Positions 1 to 10,317 of a DNA stretch of 64,000 nt are shown in pieces (position 1 is the first letter of the stretch; every line of letters starts with the position of its first letter). The stretch is from Carya illinoinensis (lineage: Eukaryota; Streptophyta; Magnoliopsida; Fagales; Juglandaceae), in the NCBI RefSeq assembly GCF_018687715.1, contig NC_056758.1, forward strand, positions 36,117,467 through 36,181,466, written 5' to 3'. Below the pieces are notes generated by a model. It was not told the DNA's origin, did not search any database, and worked only from the letters and a program-made list of their open reading frames with translations. The translations under genes were made by a program, and so were the position numbers.

Positions 1-3000
1 TGATCTTAGATCTAAAGAAGAAGGACACGTGACATTTGGAGACAACTCGAAAGGGAAGATCGTGGGAATAGGTAAAATTGGTAATGAATCTTCTCTCATA
101 ATTGAAGTTGTTCTACTTGTTGAAGGTCTAAAACATAATCTTTTGAGCATAAGTCAATTATGTGATAAAATATTTACAGTTACTTTCAAAATGGATAAGT
201 GCATTATTTTGAATGATCATGATTGTAATATTTGTTTTATTACTTTTAGAAACAATAATGTTTATACAATCGATTCTGAAGAAATTACCTCACAATATGC
301 TATTTACTTTTCAGCTCAAAATGAAACTAGTTGGCTATGACATAGAAGATTAGGTCATGCCAACATGGAACTTATTTCCAAACTTTCAAAAAATGATCTT
401 GTGAGAGATTTACCAAAAACAAATTTTCTTAAAGACAAAATTTGTAATGCATGCCAATGTGGTAAACAAATAAAAACTTCTTTTAAAACTAAGAAACATA
501 TTTTCACTACTAGACCATTGCAACTAATACACATGGATCTTTTTGGACCAAATAGAGTTGCAAATCTAGGAGGAAAATATTATGCATTTGTTATTGTTGA
601 TGATTTCTCTAGATATACTTGGGTCATCTTTCTTACTCATAAAAATTAGGCACATAATGATTTTACCTAGTTATGCAAAAGAATTCAAAATAAAAAGGGT
701 TATACTATTTCAAGTATCCGAAGTGATAGGGGAAAAGAGTTTGTTAATAAAAATATTGAAACATTTTGTGATAAAAATGGTTTTGTGCATAATTTTTCTG
801 CTCCTCGAACTCCTCAACAAAATGGGGTAGTAGAGAGGAAAAATAGATCTCTTCAAGAGATGGCAAAAACAATGCTCAATGAGAACAACTTTCCTAGTTA
901 TTTTTGGGCCGAAGCGATAAGTACTACATGTTATGTTATAAATAGAGTTATGCTAAGGTCTAAATTACATAAAACCCCCTATGAGCTTTGGGATGAGAAA
1001 AAGTCCAACATTGGTTATTTTCATGTATTTGGATGCAAATGTTTTATTTTGAATGACAGAGATAATTTAGGCAAGTTTGATGCAAAATCTGATGAAAGTA
1101 TTTTTCTCGGGTATTCTACTAATAGTAAAGTTTATAGAGTATTCAATAAAAAGACTTTAACTGTACAATAATCTATGCATGTAGTATTTGATGAATCTAA
1201 TTCACCACTCTCCAAGAAATCTATTGATGAAGAAGCAGGAGGTATAAATAACACGTAAAGTCCTCATCTCAACAAAGAGAACACAATAGAAGAAAGTAAA
1301 TATGAAACCATCATGAAAGATCATCAAAATTTAATACAAGATGCAACCAAACAGTGGAAATTTGTGAAAGATCATCCAGTGGAACAAATTTTGGGAGAAC
1401 CTTCACGAGGTGTAAGTACTCGATCATCTTTTAGAAATATTTGCAATCATACTGTTTTTCTATCTCAGATTGAACCCAAAAATATTGATGACGCACTTCT
1501 TGATGAATCTTGGATTCTAGATATGCAAGAAAAGTTGAATCAATTTGAAAGAAATGATGTTTGGACACTTGCTCCTAGACCCAAAAATCATACTATTATT
1601 GGAATAAAATGGGTTTTTAGAAATAAGAAAGATGAGTCCGGAGTCATTACTAGAAATAAGGCTCGACTTGTAGCCCAAGGTTTTAATCAAGAAGAATGAA
1701 TCGATTATGATGAGACATATGCATCAGTCGCAAGATTAGAAGTTATTCGAATGCTACTTGCATATACTTATTATAAAGATTTCAAACTTTTTCAAATAGA
1801 TGTTAAAAGTGCTTTCTTAAATGGTTTTATAAATGAAGAGGTATATGTTGAGCAACCTCCAGGTTTTGAAAATCATATTTCCCCAAATCATGTTTTCAAA
1901 CTCACAAAAACACTATATGGACTTAAACAAGCTCCTAGAGCTTGGTACGAGAGACTCAGTGGTTTTTTAATTGAAAAAGGTTTCTCAAGAGGAAAAATCG
2001 ACACAACTCCTGTCATTAAATATGAAAATGATGATATTCTTTTGATTCAGATTTATGTTAATGATATAATATTCGGTGCTACTAATGAAAATATGTGTCA
2101 AGTTTTTATTAAGATTATGCATGAAGAATTTGAGATGAGCATGATGGGAGAACTTACATTCTTTCTCGGATTGCAAATTAAGCAAGCAAAAAGTGAGACA
2201 TTCATCAATCAATCAAAATATATTAAGGAATTACTGAAGAAGTTTGGGATGGAAAATGCTAAGGAAATTGGAACACCAATGAACCCATCTACTAAACTTG
2301 ATAAAGATGAATCCGATAAGCCAGTTGACTCGAAAATATATCGAGGTATGATTGGTAGCTTATTATATTTAACAGCCAGTAGACCAGATATTATGTTTAG
2401 TGTGTGCTTATGTGCACGCTTTCAATCATTTCCAAAAGAATCACATTTAATTGCAGTTAAGCGCATTTTTAGATATCTTAGTGGTACAATTAACCTAGGG
2501 TTATGGTACCCTAAGTACACATCTTTGGATCTAATCAGCTACAAAGATGCAGATTATACTGGCTGTAAAATAGATCGAAAAGTACTAGTGGAGCATGTCA
2601 TTTCTTAGGTCAGCACTAGTTTCCTGGTTTAGTAAAAAATAAAATTCTGTTGCACTATCTACTGCTGAGGCAGAATATGTTGCAGCGGGTAGTTGTTGTG
2701 CTCAAGTTCTCTACATGAAGCAACAACTTGAAGATTTTAAACTCATGTATAATCACATTCCAATCAAATATGATAATACAAGTGGTATAAATCTTTCAAA
2801 GAACCCAATACAACATTCTAGAACTAAGTATATTGAAATAAGATATCATTTTTTTCGAGATCATGTACAAAAAGGCGATATAGTACTAGAGTTCACAAAC
2901 ACACATAATCAGTTAGCAGATATTTTCACAAAACCTTTACCAGAAGATAGATTATATATGATCAGAAGAGAAATATGTATGATGCATGCAATGAATATCT

Positions 3001-3005
3001 CTTAA
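1..3005 (+). pseudogene. copia pol remnant: GAG-pre-integrase, integrase, RT, RNase H
   Basis: Enters the window in frame just upstream of the GAG-pre-integrase domain (HRRLGHANMELISK near 345). The integrase core follows (HMDLFGP near 530, QQNGVVERKN near 815), then RT (1580-2300) and RNase H (2480-2950). Reading one frame and comparing with the copy at 60941-63973, I see in-frame stops at 338 (Trp codon to TGA), 647, 668, 1169, 1256, 1697 and 2640, and a one-base deletion near 2578 that shifts the frame for the tail ending at 3005. The RT catalytic YVDD reads YVND at 2054-2065, so a catalytic Asp is also lost. No functional product is expected. The apparent overlapping ORF at 582-830 is only a shadow frame. 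Confidence 0.93.
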
Positions 3006-3053
3006 AAGATAGACCAGATTCAATAAAAATAGAGATAAATTATTTAAATGCTT

Positions 3054-3491
3054 TTACATAAACTTGAGATTCTTAGCCTCATGTTTGAGACGCTCATTCT
3101 CTTTATACAATATCATGTCATTCTTATTCATAGAAACCGGCAAGCGGAATGAAGAATCTAATAAAGATTTCAACTGTTTATTCTTCTGCCTAATGATTCA
3201 TTCCCTTGTGTGAGACTCTTGAACAATTCGTTGAAGTACAACAATTTGTTATTTGAGCTTTTCAACTTCTTGATTTTTGACTTGTAGCCGCTGGGAAAAA
3301 GCAACAATAGAGGAAGAGTAGCGAGTCTCAAGACTCATCAAGTCATAGATAGCATCAGAATCTGACTTATTAGTCAGATTATTATTTTCTTGCTGCAACA
3401 TGGCACCAATGGCAGCTGCAGAAAGGACAGGAGGCTGAGTTGCAGAATGCCTCATGGATAGATCTAGAGAAATGTTAGAAGAATGAGCCAT
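3054..3491 (-). pseudogene. antisense coiled-coil ORF remnant of Sirevirus
   Basis: On the strand opposite to pol, a 146-codon frame starts at the ATG at 3489-3491 (MAHSSNISLD) and ends at 3054. It aligns without gaps to the intact ORF at 60454-60891; both are exactly 438 bp. Two in-frame stops break it: one at about 3255 after 'EVEKLK', one about 17 codons later where the intact copy has Gly. The frame is also open upstream to 3683, because a deletion relative to the other copy joined it to the region next to the LTR. The 3' end lies 48 bp from the end of pol, tail to tail. The function is unknown; the protein is Ser-rich at the N terminus and coiled-coil-like afterwards. Confidence 0.7.
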
Positions 3492-3869
3492 TGAGAAAAG
3501 AATAGAAGGCTTAAAACGAGAATGTTGAAAGAATGCAGATAAGTTATAGAAATGAGAAAAAAACTGAATGCCGATTGGATAAACTTTAAGACTGATTTTA
3601 TAGAGATAACATAAAGAACCAGACGAGCTATCATCCAAGTCAAAAAGCAATGTGATTTTTTTTCTGATCGGTGAAAATGACATTTTTTAGAAATTCGGAG
3701 CCTTCAATTTCGTTTGTCAACAACATCAGGCGATTTTTTCAAATCTCCAGCCACACTTGTCGGGTCATGGATGGATCAAATTTATTTATTTATTTATTTT
3801 CAACTATCTACAGTGTCTACTAACGTACTGTTTTCTTCAGGTCTATTTACTTGTTGATCCTTTTTAATG

Positions 3870-4058
3870 ATGCCAAAAGGGGGAGAAGTGTTAGATTAGA
3901 ATATTAGCATTGTTTGAATTGCTAAACTTATTATATATGCTTGGAATTATATTTATACTTTTGCTTGAAAAACTAACGCACATTCTCAGGGGGAGCTTAA
4001 GTATCAATAGAGGCTTCAGGTTTTATCAAGTATTTGTCATCATCAAAAAGGGGGAGAT
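3870..4058 (+). other. multiple polypurine tracts upstream of the 3' LTR
   Basis: Three purine tracts containing GGGGGAG occur near 3876-3886, 3986-3994 and 4046-4057. The last directly abuts the LTR and is the probable plus-strand primer. Repeated polypurine motifs are a known hallmark of Sireviruses. The other Sirevirus in the window has equivalents on its own strand at 59281-59294, about 59344 and about 59453. Confidence 0.75.
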
Positions 4059-4373
4059 TGTTGAACCCAAGGTTTCAAGTTTTGTGTAATTATATATCTA
4101 CACATGAATTTTGATGATAACAAATGAATTCAAAGAATAAAGAAGTCTCAAGGTCAAGTTGTCCAAACAATGGAGTCAAGCACATCAAGGAAACAAGCAT
4201 GAGCAAGAAGGGAACAAGTTCACATTAAAATTATAAAGTAATGTTGTAAATCTCTTCAAAATTTGAAATTAGGATTAATGCTCAAAATTAATATTTTATC
4301 ATAAAACATTAAAATACATTTTCCACATGTGTATGAATATTTTTTGAAAATTAAATTTAAAAATTTTGAAAGA

Positions 4374-4465
4374 TGATTGATTGTCATCTTTTACATATGC
4401 ATGCCTTGATTAAATGGCTGGACTTTGAAAATATTAAAGATGATTGATTGTCATCTTTCACATGT
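4374..4465 (+). repeat. two AAAGATGA-n7-TCATCTTT palindromes in U3
   Basis: A palindrome with 8-bp arms (AAAGATGA, 7-bp spacer, TCATCTTT) occurs twice, about 68 bp apart. The right LTR has the same pair near 58874-58897 and 58947-58970. Retention in both copies argues that they are ancestral LTR elements, possibly protein-binding sites. That role is inference. Confidence 0.6.
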
Positions 4466-4574
4466 GCATGTTTTATTTGAATATTTTCAAAAGTGATTGA
4501 TGCTTTTTTAGACTTATACAAAAGGTAGATGATTTTGTTTGAAAAATTTTGAAAGTAAAGTGTGCTCCCTTTGT

Positions 4575-4740
4575 CATATACAAAAAGTAAAAGATTAGGT
4601 TTGAATTTTTTGAACAGGAAAGTGTGCTCCTTTTGTCATATGCAAAAAGTAAAAGATTAGGTTTGAATTTTTTGAAAAGGAAAGTGTGCTCCTTTTGTCA
4701 TATGTCAAAAGTAAAAGATTAGGTTTGATTTTTTTTGAAA
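4575..4740 (+). repeat. 62-bp tandem repeats in LTR U3 (about 3 copies)
   Basis: The block containing AAAAGATTAGGTTTGA followed by GTGTGCTCC repeats with a 62-bp period (AAAAGT cores near 4582, 4644 and 4706). The right LTR has the same 62-bp spacing but about two copies (58739 and 58801). Variable tandem repeats in U3 are often promoter or enhancer modules of LTR elements. Confidence 0.75.
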
Positions 4741-5037
4741 AAGTGAATGATGTTGTTTTTGACATGTGAATCTTTTTTAATTTGAATATGAAGTCTCATA
4801 TGCTTATAAATAGATCATTTGAGAGCTTCACATTCACAACATTCAGAGCATACAACATTCATTCAAAGCTTTCATTCTTTCTTCTCTAAGCATTGAGCTT
4901 TAATCATTGTTCATTTTGAGAGATATAGTTTGCGCTGTATTGTTCTTATTTCACTCATTGAAGAGTATTTTCTGATAACCTACCCACTATCAGCTCTTGT
5001 ATCAGAAAAGGGTGTGTATAATCCTTGTGCGTGTTGA

Positions 5038-5112
5038 AAGTGTTCTACACGGGAATAGTTGAATCACCACGTGTAAGGTGATTGCAAGTGTAGAGGGTGT
5101 TCTACACGGATC
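5038..5112 (+). repeat. conserved palindromic block of the Sirevirus LTR
   Basis: Contains the hairpin AATCACC-(8 nt)-GGTGATT (5062-5083) around an ACGTG core, and alternating CTACAC / GTGTAG motifs that can pair. The right LTR preserves the 7-bp arms exactly at 58318-58339. Conserved palindromes in Sirevirus LTRs are described in the literature; I use that only as support for the family call. Confidence 0.65.
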
Positions 5113-5844
5113 CTTTATAGCGGTGTTGTTCAAATGTGTAATAGGTTTCTATCTCCACCTGAAAGAGGTTGAATAGTGAATTTGGGGATCTTCAAGGGGT
5201 AGCTTGAGGCGAGGACATAGGCAGTGGGGCCGAATCTCGTTAACATACTGAGTTTGATTCTCTCTTGCCCTTACTCTTTATATTTGTTACCGTTTCGCAT
5301 TTTGTTTATATTTTATATTGTATATTTGATTTATAATTATTATTTTTTTAAATATAACTCAATTCACCCCCCTTCTTGTGTTAGTTATCTGGACAACAAT
5401 GTGTAATGTAAAATAATGAATAAAAGAATTATTAAGTTATTCATATGCGATTGTCAGATTTTAGTTATTTATTCGATACAACGTTTATTGATTAAAAACT
5501 AAATAACGTATTAAGCTTTTCAAATAAAGTACTTCGGTATGCTTAAACAAAGTAATTAAAATATTAATGAAATTTGGTATGGTATATATGCATATAAGAG
5601 GGTAATGGTTGTATATATAAATAATTGGGAATCTGAATATTAGCTAGGCTAGCTTGTAATATTAATTGGGAATCTGAGTTAGCAGAATTCGGTGTAGATA
5701 GCAAGCTAGCTAGGCAGATTATGTATAATATGACTTTCTCCACCAATTAAAATAAATTAATTAATGACCATTACAAGTCTTAAGCCTAAAACATTTAGGA
5801 AATTAGGTATTGAGATTGAACCCCTCTTAATCTCATATAAATAA

Positions 5845-6045
5845 AACTAGGGATCCCGCTGGGAACTCCTGCTTCCAGTTTTTTTTTTTTTTTTTTTTTT
5901 TTCTTAGTGATTAAGAAAATGTATTTAATATTATTGTGATTTTTTTAAAAAATATTAAAAAATGATGTTAAAATATAAAAAATAAAAAATTTAGCCTAGC
6001 GAGAGCTCTCAGTAGGCCCCCCAAGCAGTTGCTTTAGAAGCGCCC
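5845..6045. repeat. short A/T-core dispersed repeat, family B
   Basis: A GC-richer border (GGGATCCCGCTGGGAAC) leads into a T-tract, then TGATTAAGAAAATG, then an A-rich half ending in CTAGCGAGAGCTCTCAG. The TGATTAAGgAA core and T-rich then A-rich halves are shared with the copies near 7502, 41398 and 48181. Terminal symmetry is weak in this copy, so the edges are approximate. Confidence 0.45.
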
Positions 6046-6157
6046 AATCTCATATATGCAATCAATTAATGATCTTGACCGCTAAAAACTTTGCATCCCA
6101 TATTTAGTATTTTGGATCCAAATCAAGTACTGTATATACCCATAAATCATGTCTTAT

Positions 6158-6372
6158 TTAGGACCATTCTCATTGCATCTCATAATGATTATCTTCTCAT
6201 CTTATCTAATCATTATAATTTTATCAAATTTTTATACTAAATAAAATAAACAATTCAATTTTTTTCAAATTTCAAAATAAAAATAATATTTTAATAATAT
6301 TCTATTTAACTTTCAACTTTTATCTCAACTCATCCTATCTCATCTTATTTACGAAAACAAATGAGACCTAGT
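6158..6372. mobile_element. MITE-like repeat, family A (ATCTCATC-rich)
   Basis: Contains the shared interior AAATAAAATAAACAATTCAA, then TTTCAAATTTC, then AACTTTTATCTCAACTCATC. The same order appears at 39098-39286 and 43721-43983. It is non-coding with no ORF. The family is a non-autonomous element with imperfect terminal repeats; the superfamily is not established here. Confidence 0.65.
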
Positions 6373-6984
6373 TTCATCTAAATCAAGGACCATTTGATAA
6401 GTTTCATATTCAGGAAACCCTTTTACATGCAACTTCAACCCACTGACACCCCCCACGGGGGGCGGCAATCTATTTCAGAAAGCTGGAGATTGAGACCGTT
6501 GGCCCTATTGATATTTGGTACTGTCTAGAGCGAGACGTAACCATTAATATTTATGGATAGCCAGCTAGCTAGCCATTAATTGAAAGGATTAATACATCAT
6601 GAAACTAAATTTGGAGACAATTAGTTAAGTTATAATGTAACATATGTAAATATATATTTTTATTGGTATCGGGTATTTAGGAAAAACATTTCAACTAATC
6701 TTTAGAGTAAGCAGTTTCCCTAAGTACACTTCGAATATTTTAATGAGAAAATCCATGAATCCAATAACTCATAAAGATTGTTTGCATTTAAAGAAATTTA
6801 AACTTTAGACCTAAAAGAAACATACTCCAAAACTAAAATGTTTACCACTTGAGGCAACCCGACCTAGGAGTTCATATATATACTTGCGTACGTTAATTAA
6901 ACCATGCACGTCCAAAGCTAGTGTCATTATTTGTATCTAGCATTATTTAACATTGACACAACTTTTCCTTTGAGTCGCGCTACA

Positions 6985-7148
6985 GGGTGTATGATAGTGC
7001 CTAGTGGTACTGATAAGGCTAATAGCCTTTTTATTTTTTTATATATATTTAAAAAAAATAAAATTCAGAAATTCATTTAAAAACACCTTTTTAACAGTTA
7101 AATAAAAAAATAAAACATAAATCGGTGACTTTTGTAGTGCTTGGTTGC
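6985..7148. repeat. possible family B repeat
   Basis: GC-richer borders carrying GTGCC and GGTGAC flank a T-rich then A-rich middle with TTAAATAAAAAAATAAAAC, resembling the family B interior. The terminal match is poor, so this is a weak call. Confidence 0.3.
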
Positions 7149-7501
7149 AGCATTTTCCATTTTCCTTTTGGCACGTACGCGCGGTACGTGCTTAATTTGA
7201 GCCTAGCTTCGATGATCTTTACAAAGACTAGCGTACGGAAATTCTGTCGAAGCAGTCGAGTTGAAAAAAGTTGCAGAGTTCCATCGTGAAGTTGCGTCGT
7301 CTTTATCAATAAAATACTGATCTTTTAGTCGTAGGATGAAACGAATATTGAAGTTTAAATTTCTAACCTGAACATGCTACTTTATATTAAATTATAATAA
7401 TGGTGGTCTACATTTATTGGGGGTTATAAGTAGCTGCCATATACATATGCTTAATTATGGTCGCATGCGTGCATTTGTAGCCATAATATTTAAAGAGAAA
7501 T

Positions 7502-7667
7502 GCTACTCGGCTCTTTTTTTTATTTTTATTTTTTATTTAATGATTAAGGAAATTCTTTTTTAATGATATTGTAATTTTTTTTAAAAAAATATTTAAATAT
7601 GTTAAAAAATGCATGGAAAAAAAAAAAAAAAAACTCTCATAGTCCCACGTGTGGTAGAGCCACTATG
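7502..7667. mobile_element. MITE-like repeat, family B
   Basis: Begins GCTACTCGGCTC and ends GAGCCACTATG, an imperfect terminal inverted repeat. The interior has T-runs, TGATTAAGGAAATTC, then A-runs. It shares this core with the copies near 5905, 41517 (reverse) and 48248. No coding capacity. Confidence 0.5.
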
Positions 7668-8207
7668 AAGTTAAACCCTCACAGCTTACCCAAACCGAGT
7701 ACGAGGAATTGGTGAAGTGGTTTCGACTCTCTGACCCAAGCATATTGTTTAACGCAATAAGATGTTAAAGAACCCTCGGATTATGGGGAAATGATCATGG
7801 TTCGAGAGCCGTTGAATAATACTAATTAAACTTGCATTGCTATAAATCTTATCACAGAAATCTTACAAACTTAGTGCTATTATGCTATTTGAATGGTAAT
7901 ACATTAATTCGTTTGTAAAGTTTGAAAAAATATCTTCTTAGATTTTTGTATGAATTTGAGCGCTTCAATTGTGTGGGGATAGACATATAAAATAGATGAT
8001 ACTTGATTTATTGTTAACCATAACAATAAATATTATAGAACTCATTTTAACTTTTATGTATTATTTCTCTTTCATTTTGTTTAAATAAAATGACGGTATT
8101 CTAATTTTATTAATAATTTTCATTTATAACAAACGAATACTTTATGCAAGAAGAAATTCCTTTTACTTAAGAATATCTTAATTCGTAAAATTTATACAGT
8201 AAAACTC

Positions 8208-8383
8208 TAAGCTACTGTTTAGATAATCAGTTGAGATAAAAATTAAATAAAATATTTTTATACTATTATTATTGTTACGTGATTTGAAAAAATTATATTA
8301 TTTATTATATTTTATATAAAAATTTAAAATAATTATAATAATAAAATGAGATAAAATTCTTTTAATATACAAACCGTACCTTA
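8208..8383. mobile_element. MITE-like repeat, family A
   Basis: The ends TAAGCTACTGTTTAGATA and the reverse complement TAAGGTACGGTTTGTATA form an imperfect 18-bp terminal inverted repeat. The interior is AT-rich and non-coding with TTGAGATAAAAATT near one end and AATGAGATAAAATT near the other, as in other family A copies. Confidence 0.6.
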
Positions 8384-8773
8384 GCATTAGCATCTCCAGA
8401 TATTTATAGAAGTAAATGACACATGCATTATGTTTATTCAGTAAGGAAGTACAATTCAACCATTTTATTTTAACCTAACGGGACCGGAATCTAATATAAT
8501 AGTACTACAGACATAATGAGGGAAGGTGACATAAATAATAAAACTAGAAAGGAAATCAAACCTACCACACCCTCCAGCAGCCACACAACCCAAACATCAA
8601 TTACGTACATACTGCATGCCATAATTATCGAACCGTATAGTTGGCTTGGAAAGCTATTGCTCTGGCCATGCTTCAGAATATCTCAATGTCCAGTTTTGAG
8701 GACCCTGCTCGTTTGTACTATATAGCCCTGCCTGCCTTTATTGCTTTCAGTTGACCACATACGTAATTAGAGT

Positions 8774-8938
8774 CTTAGATACGTTTGGACGGTAAAAAAT
8801 GTTAATAAGAGTTATGAATAGTAATAAAAATAAATAAATAATAAATAATAATAAAAATTAATAAATAGGTAAAAATAATAAATAATAATAAAATATTCTG
8901 AAAATACTTTAACTATTCTTGGTACCCAAAACAATGGC
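8774..8938. mobile_element. MITE-like repeat, family A relative
   Basis: The border ACGTTTGGAC and the opposite border GTACCCAAAAC enclose many AATAATAAATA units. The outer parts resemble family A termini (xGTTTGGA). No ORF. The edges are approximate. Confidence 0.45.
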
Positions 8939-9587
8939 ATATATAAGAAATTATAAACTATGTACGTGTATTCCATTTATCCTTAATTTCTATCTTTTAT
9001 CTTTGTTGCATTAATTTCTATCTTACACCATGTTAGCATACTAATAGTTTCCTGATAATTAGTATTTTTTGCCATTTTAAATACATATTATAATACGATC
9101 TTTATGCACATCCTCACCAACTTGTAAATATAATTTCTTTGTCCCCTTCTATTTGCACTTATTGTGCAGCTCGTGATGGACTTCCAAATACTTCCGACCA
9201 TAAAAGGAAGAACATACATCTAGATGCACAAATTCACAGCCAAATAGTACTCCAGAAAGACAAATGCCTTTTTTTTAGTCTGATGTTTCCATGTCAATGC
9301 ATGCTTTATGCTCCAAGTTCACTATCGGGGTCCCCAGCAAGAGAATATGGATTTTGATCACGGCCACATCTGTAACCAAACCCGGCCAGGTCCATGTAAC
9401 CATTGAATTACATTTTTGCCCTAGTAAAACATAGGTTTAGGTTTTAACCCCTCTACAAAGTATTGATTTCCCTTTCTGCCCCCACTTGTCTCCTCCCACC
9501 CTTAATCATCAATGTGTTGGGTCCCTCGAGTTGATTATATTATCACTCCCAAAGTCCTAAAGATTATGACCATGAATAGCACTCTCT

Positions 9588-9597
9588 CCATATATAG
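9588..9597 (+). promoter_or_regulatory. TATA box of the DUF688 gene
   Basis: CCATATATAG lies about 100 bp before the ATG at 9694. It gives room for a start of transcription near 9620 and a 5' UTR of about 70 bases containing an A-run. It is the best TATA-like site in the upstream region. Confidence 0.5.
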
Positions 9598-9693
9598 AGG
9601 CAGAGAAGCTCGAGAACAAAAAAGAAAAACGAAAGTAGCTTACACAGCAAAAAAAAAAAAAAAACAGAGCCCTCTTCTTTTAGCCAGAAAATA

Positions 9694-10317
9694 ATGAATT
9701 CTTCAGCAACTCTTGGCAGCGATGCCCAACTCGTTTCCAAAGAAAGTGACATCATATTTCCGGCCACAAAATACCCCTCTTCTCGCCGGACCCCATCATT
9801 TTCCTCCTGCTCATCACTTTCGCCATCTTCTTCTTCCTTTGATTCTTCTTATTTCCCGGACGATTCCCCACTTAACCCTTCCATCCCACTTAGATATTCC
9901 GGTGTCCCATTTTCTTGGGAACAACTTCCAGGAATACCCAAGAAACAAGTCCCCAAGAAGAAGGAGCCCTTGTCAAAGCTTAATTTGCCATTGCCACCAC
10001 CCACAACTTCGACCCCGAAGAAATTCAACACGGAAGATTCTGGGGATCGGAAGAAGAATTCTAGGCAGAGTACTCTACAAAGGGATCCATTTTTTGCCGC
10101 ATTAGTTGAGTGCTCCAAGGATGATGATCATGAAGAATTATCAAATCGTAGTAGTATTTGGAATCAAGCCAAGGTGTCGAGGAGTTTGAGCGATCGCTTT
10201 GGGTTTATCAATCTTTATGCTTCTTGCAAGAGACCTAGCGCAATCTCAGAGTCAATAGTCTATCTTCCAAGATCAAGCCGACATTCTTTCGATCTAATTT
10301 ATCATCGTTCCCGCTGA
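9694..10317 (+). CDS. DUF688-type plant protein, 207 aa, single exon
   Basis: An intact intronless ORF. The N-terminal 60 residues are rich in Ser and Pro. The motif IPLRYSGVPFSWEQLPGIPK at about residues 66-85 matches the conserved 'VPFxWExxPGxPK' signature of plant DUF688 proteins. A Lys-rich, Pro-rich linker follows (KKQVPKKKEPL; LPLPPPTT), then FFAALVECSKDD at about 132-143. There is no signal peptide or membrane segment, so a soluble, probably nuclear or cytosolic protein is likely (inference). At 207 aa it is shorter than many family members; short forms exist, so I do not call it truncated. The ATG is the first after the TATA-like site, in the context AATAATGA. The biochemical role of the family is unknown. 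It is the only intact host gene in the first 36 kb. Confidence 0.82.
   Translation: MNSSATLGSDAQLVSKESDIIFPATKYPSSRRTPSFSSCSSLSPSSSSFDSSYFPDDSPLNPSIPLRYSGVPFSWEQLPGIPKKQVPKKKEPLSKLNLPLPPPTTSTPKKFNTEDSGDRKKNSRQSTLQRDPFFAALVECSKDDDHEELSNRSSIWNQAKVSRSLSDRFGFINLYASCKRPSAISESIVYLPRSSRHSFDLIYHRSR

Larger units (their letters stand above)
1..5398 (+). mobile_element. Sirevirus-type Ty1/copia element, left copy, 3' part
   Basis: The window opens inside a copia element reading left to right: pol remnant (1-3005), an antisense ORF remnant (3054-3491), a spacer with several polypurine tracts, and the 3' LTR (4059-5398). The domain order gag-pre-integrase, integrase, RT, RNase H is copia type. The Sirevirus assignment rests on the RNase H motif AEAEYVAAGSCCAQ, the repeated 'GGGGGAG' tracts and the palindromic LTR blocks. 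The 5' LTR and gag lie beyond position 1, so no target duplication can be tested; the right flank after the LTR is ATGTG. It is close in sequence to the element at 58002-64000, but much more decayed and in opposite orientation. Confidence 0.93.
4059..5398 (+). repeat. 3' LTR of left Sirevirus (1340 bp)
   Basis: Starts TGTTGAACCC directly after the polypurine tract and ends GGACAACA at 5398, giving TG...CA ends. The matching LTR at 58002-59280 (reverse strand) has the same ends and internal blocks. A TATA box (TATAAATA, 4805-4812) sits in front of the presumed R region. The U3 part carries 62-bp tandem repeats and two AAAGATGA/TCATCTTT palindromes. Downstream is a conserved hairpin block with an ACGTG core (5062-5083). 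Confidence 0.92.
5399..9587. other. intergenic, AT-rich, with small dispersed repeats
   Basis: I find no convincing gene. It holds a T-tract (5878-5902), copies of two short dispersed repeat families (listed separately), and a short direct repeat of AATTGGGAATCTGA near 5622 and 5661 flanked by GCTAGCTAG-type palindromes. ORFs at 5564-5746, 7091-7309 and 8516-8725 have no recognisable composition or family. Confidence 0.6.

Noticed and set aside
582..830. 82-aa ORF, with a near-identical twin at 63118-63366 (minus)
   Set aside because: Both are out-of-frame shadows of the integrase region in the two Sireviruses; the similarity follows from the pol frame.
9713..10105. 130-aa ORF overlapping the DUF688 gene
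   Set aside because: Alternative frame of the DUF688 coding sequence, which carries the recognised motif.
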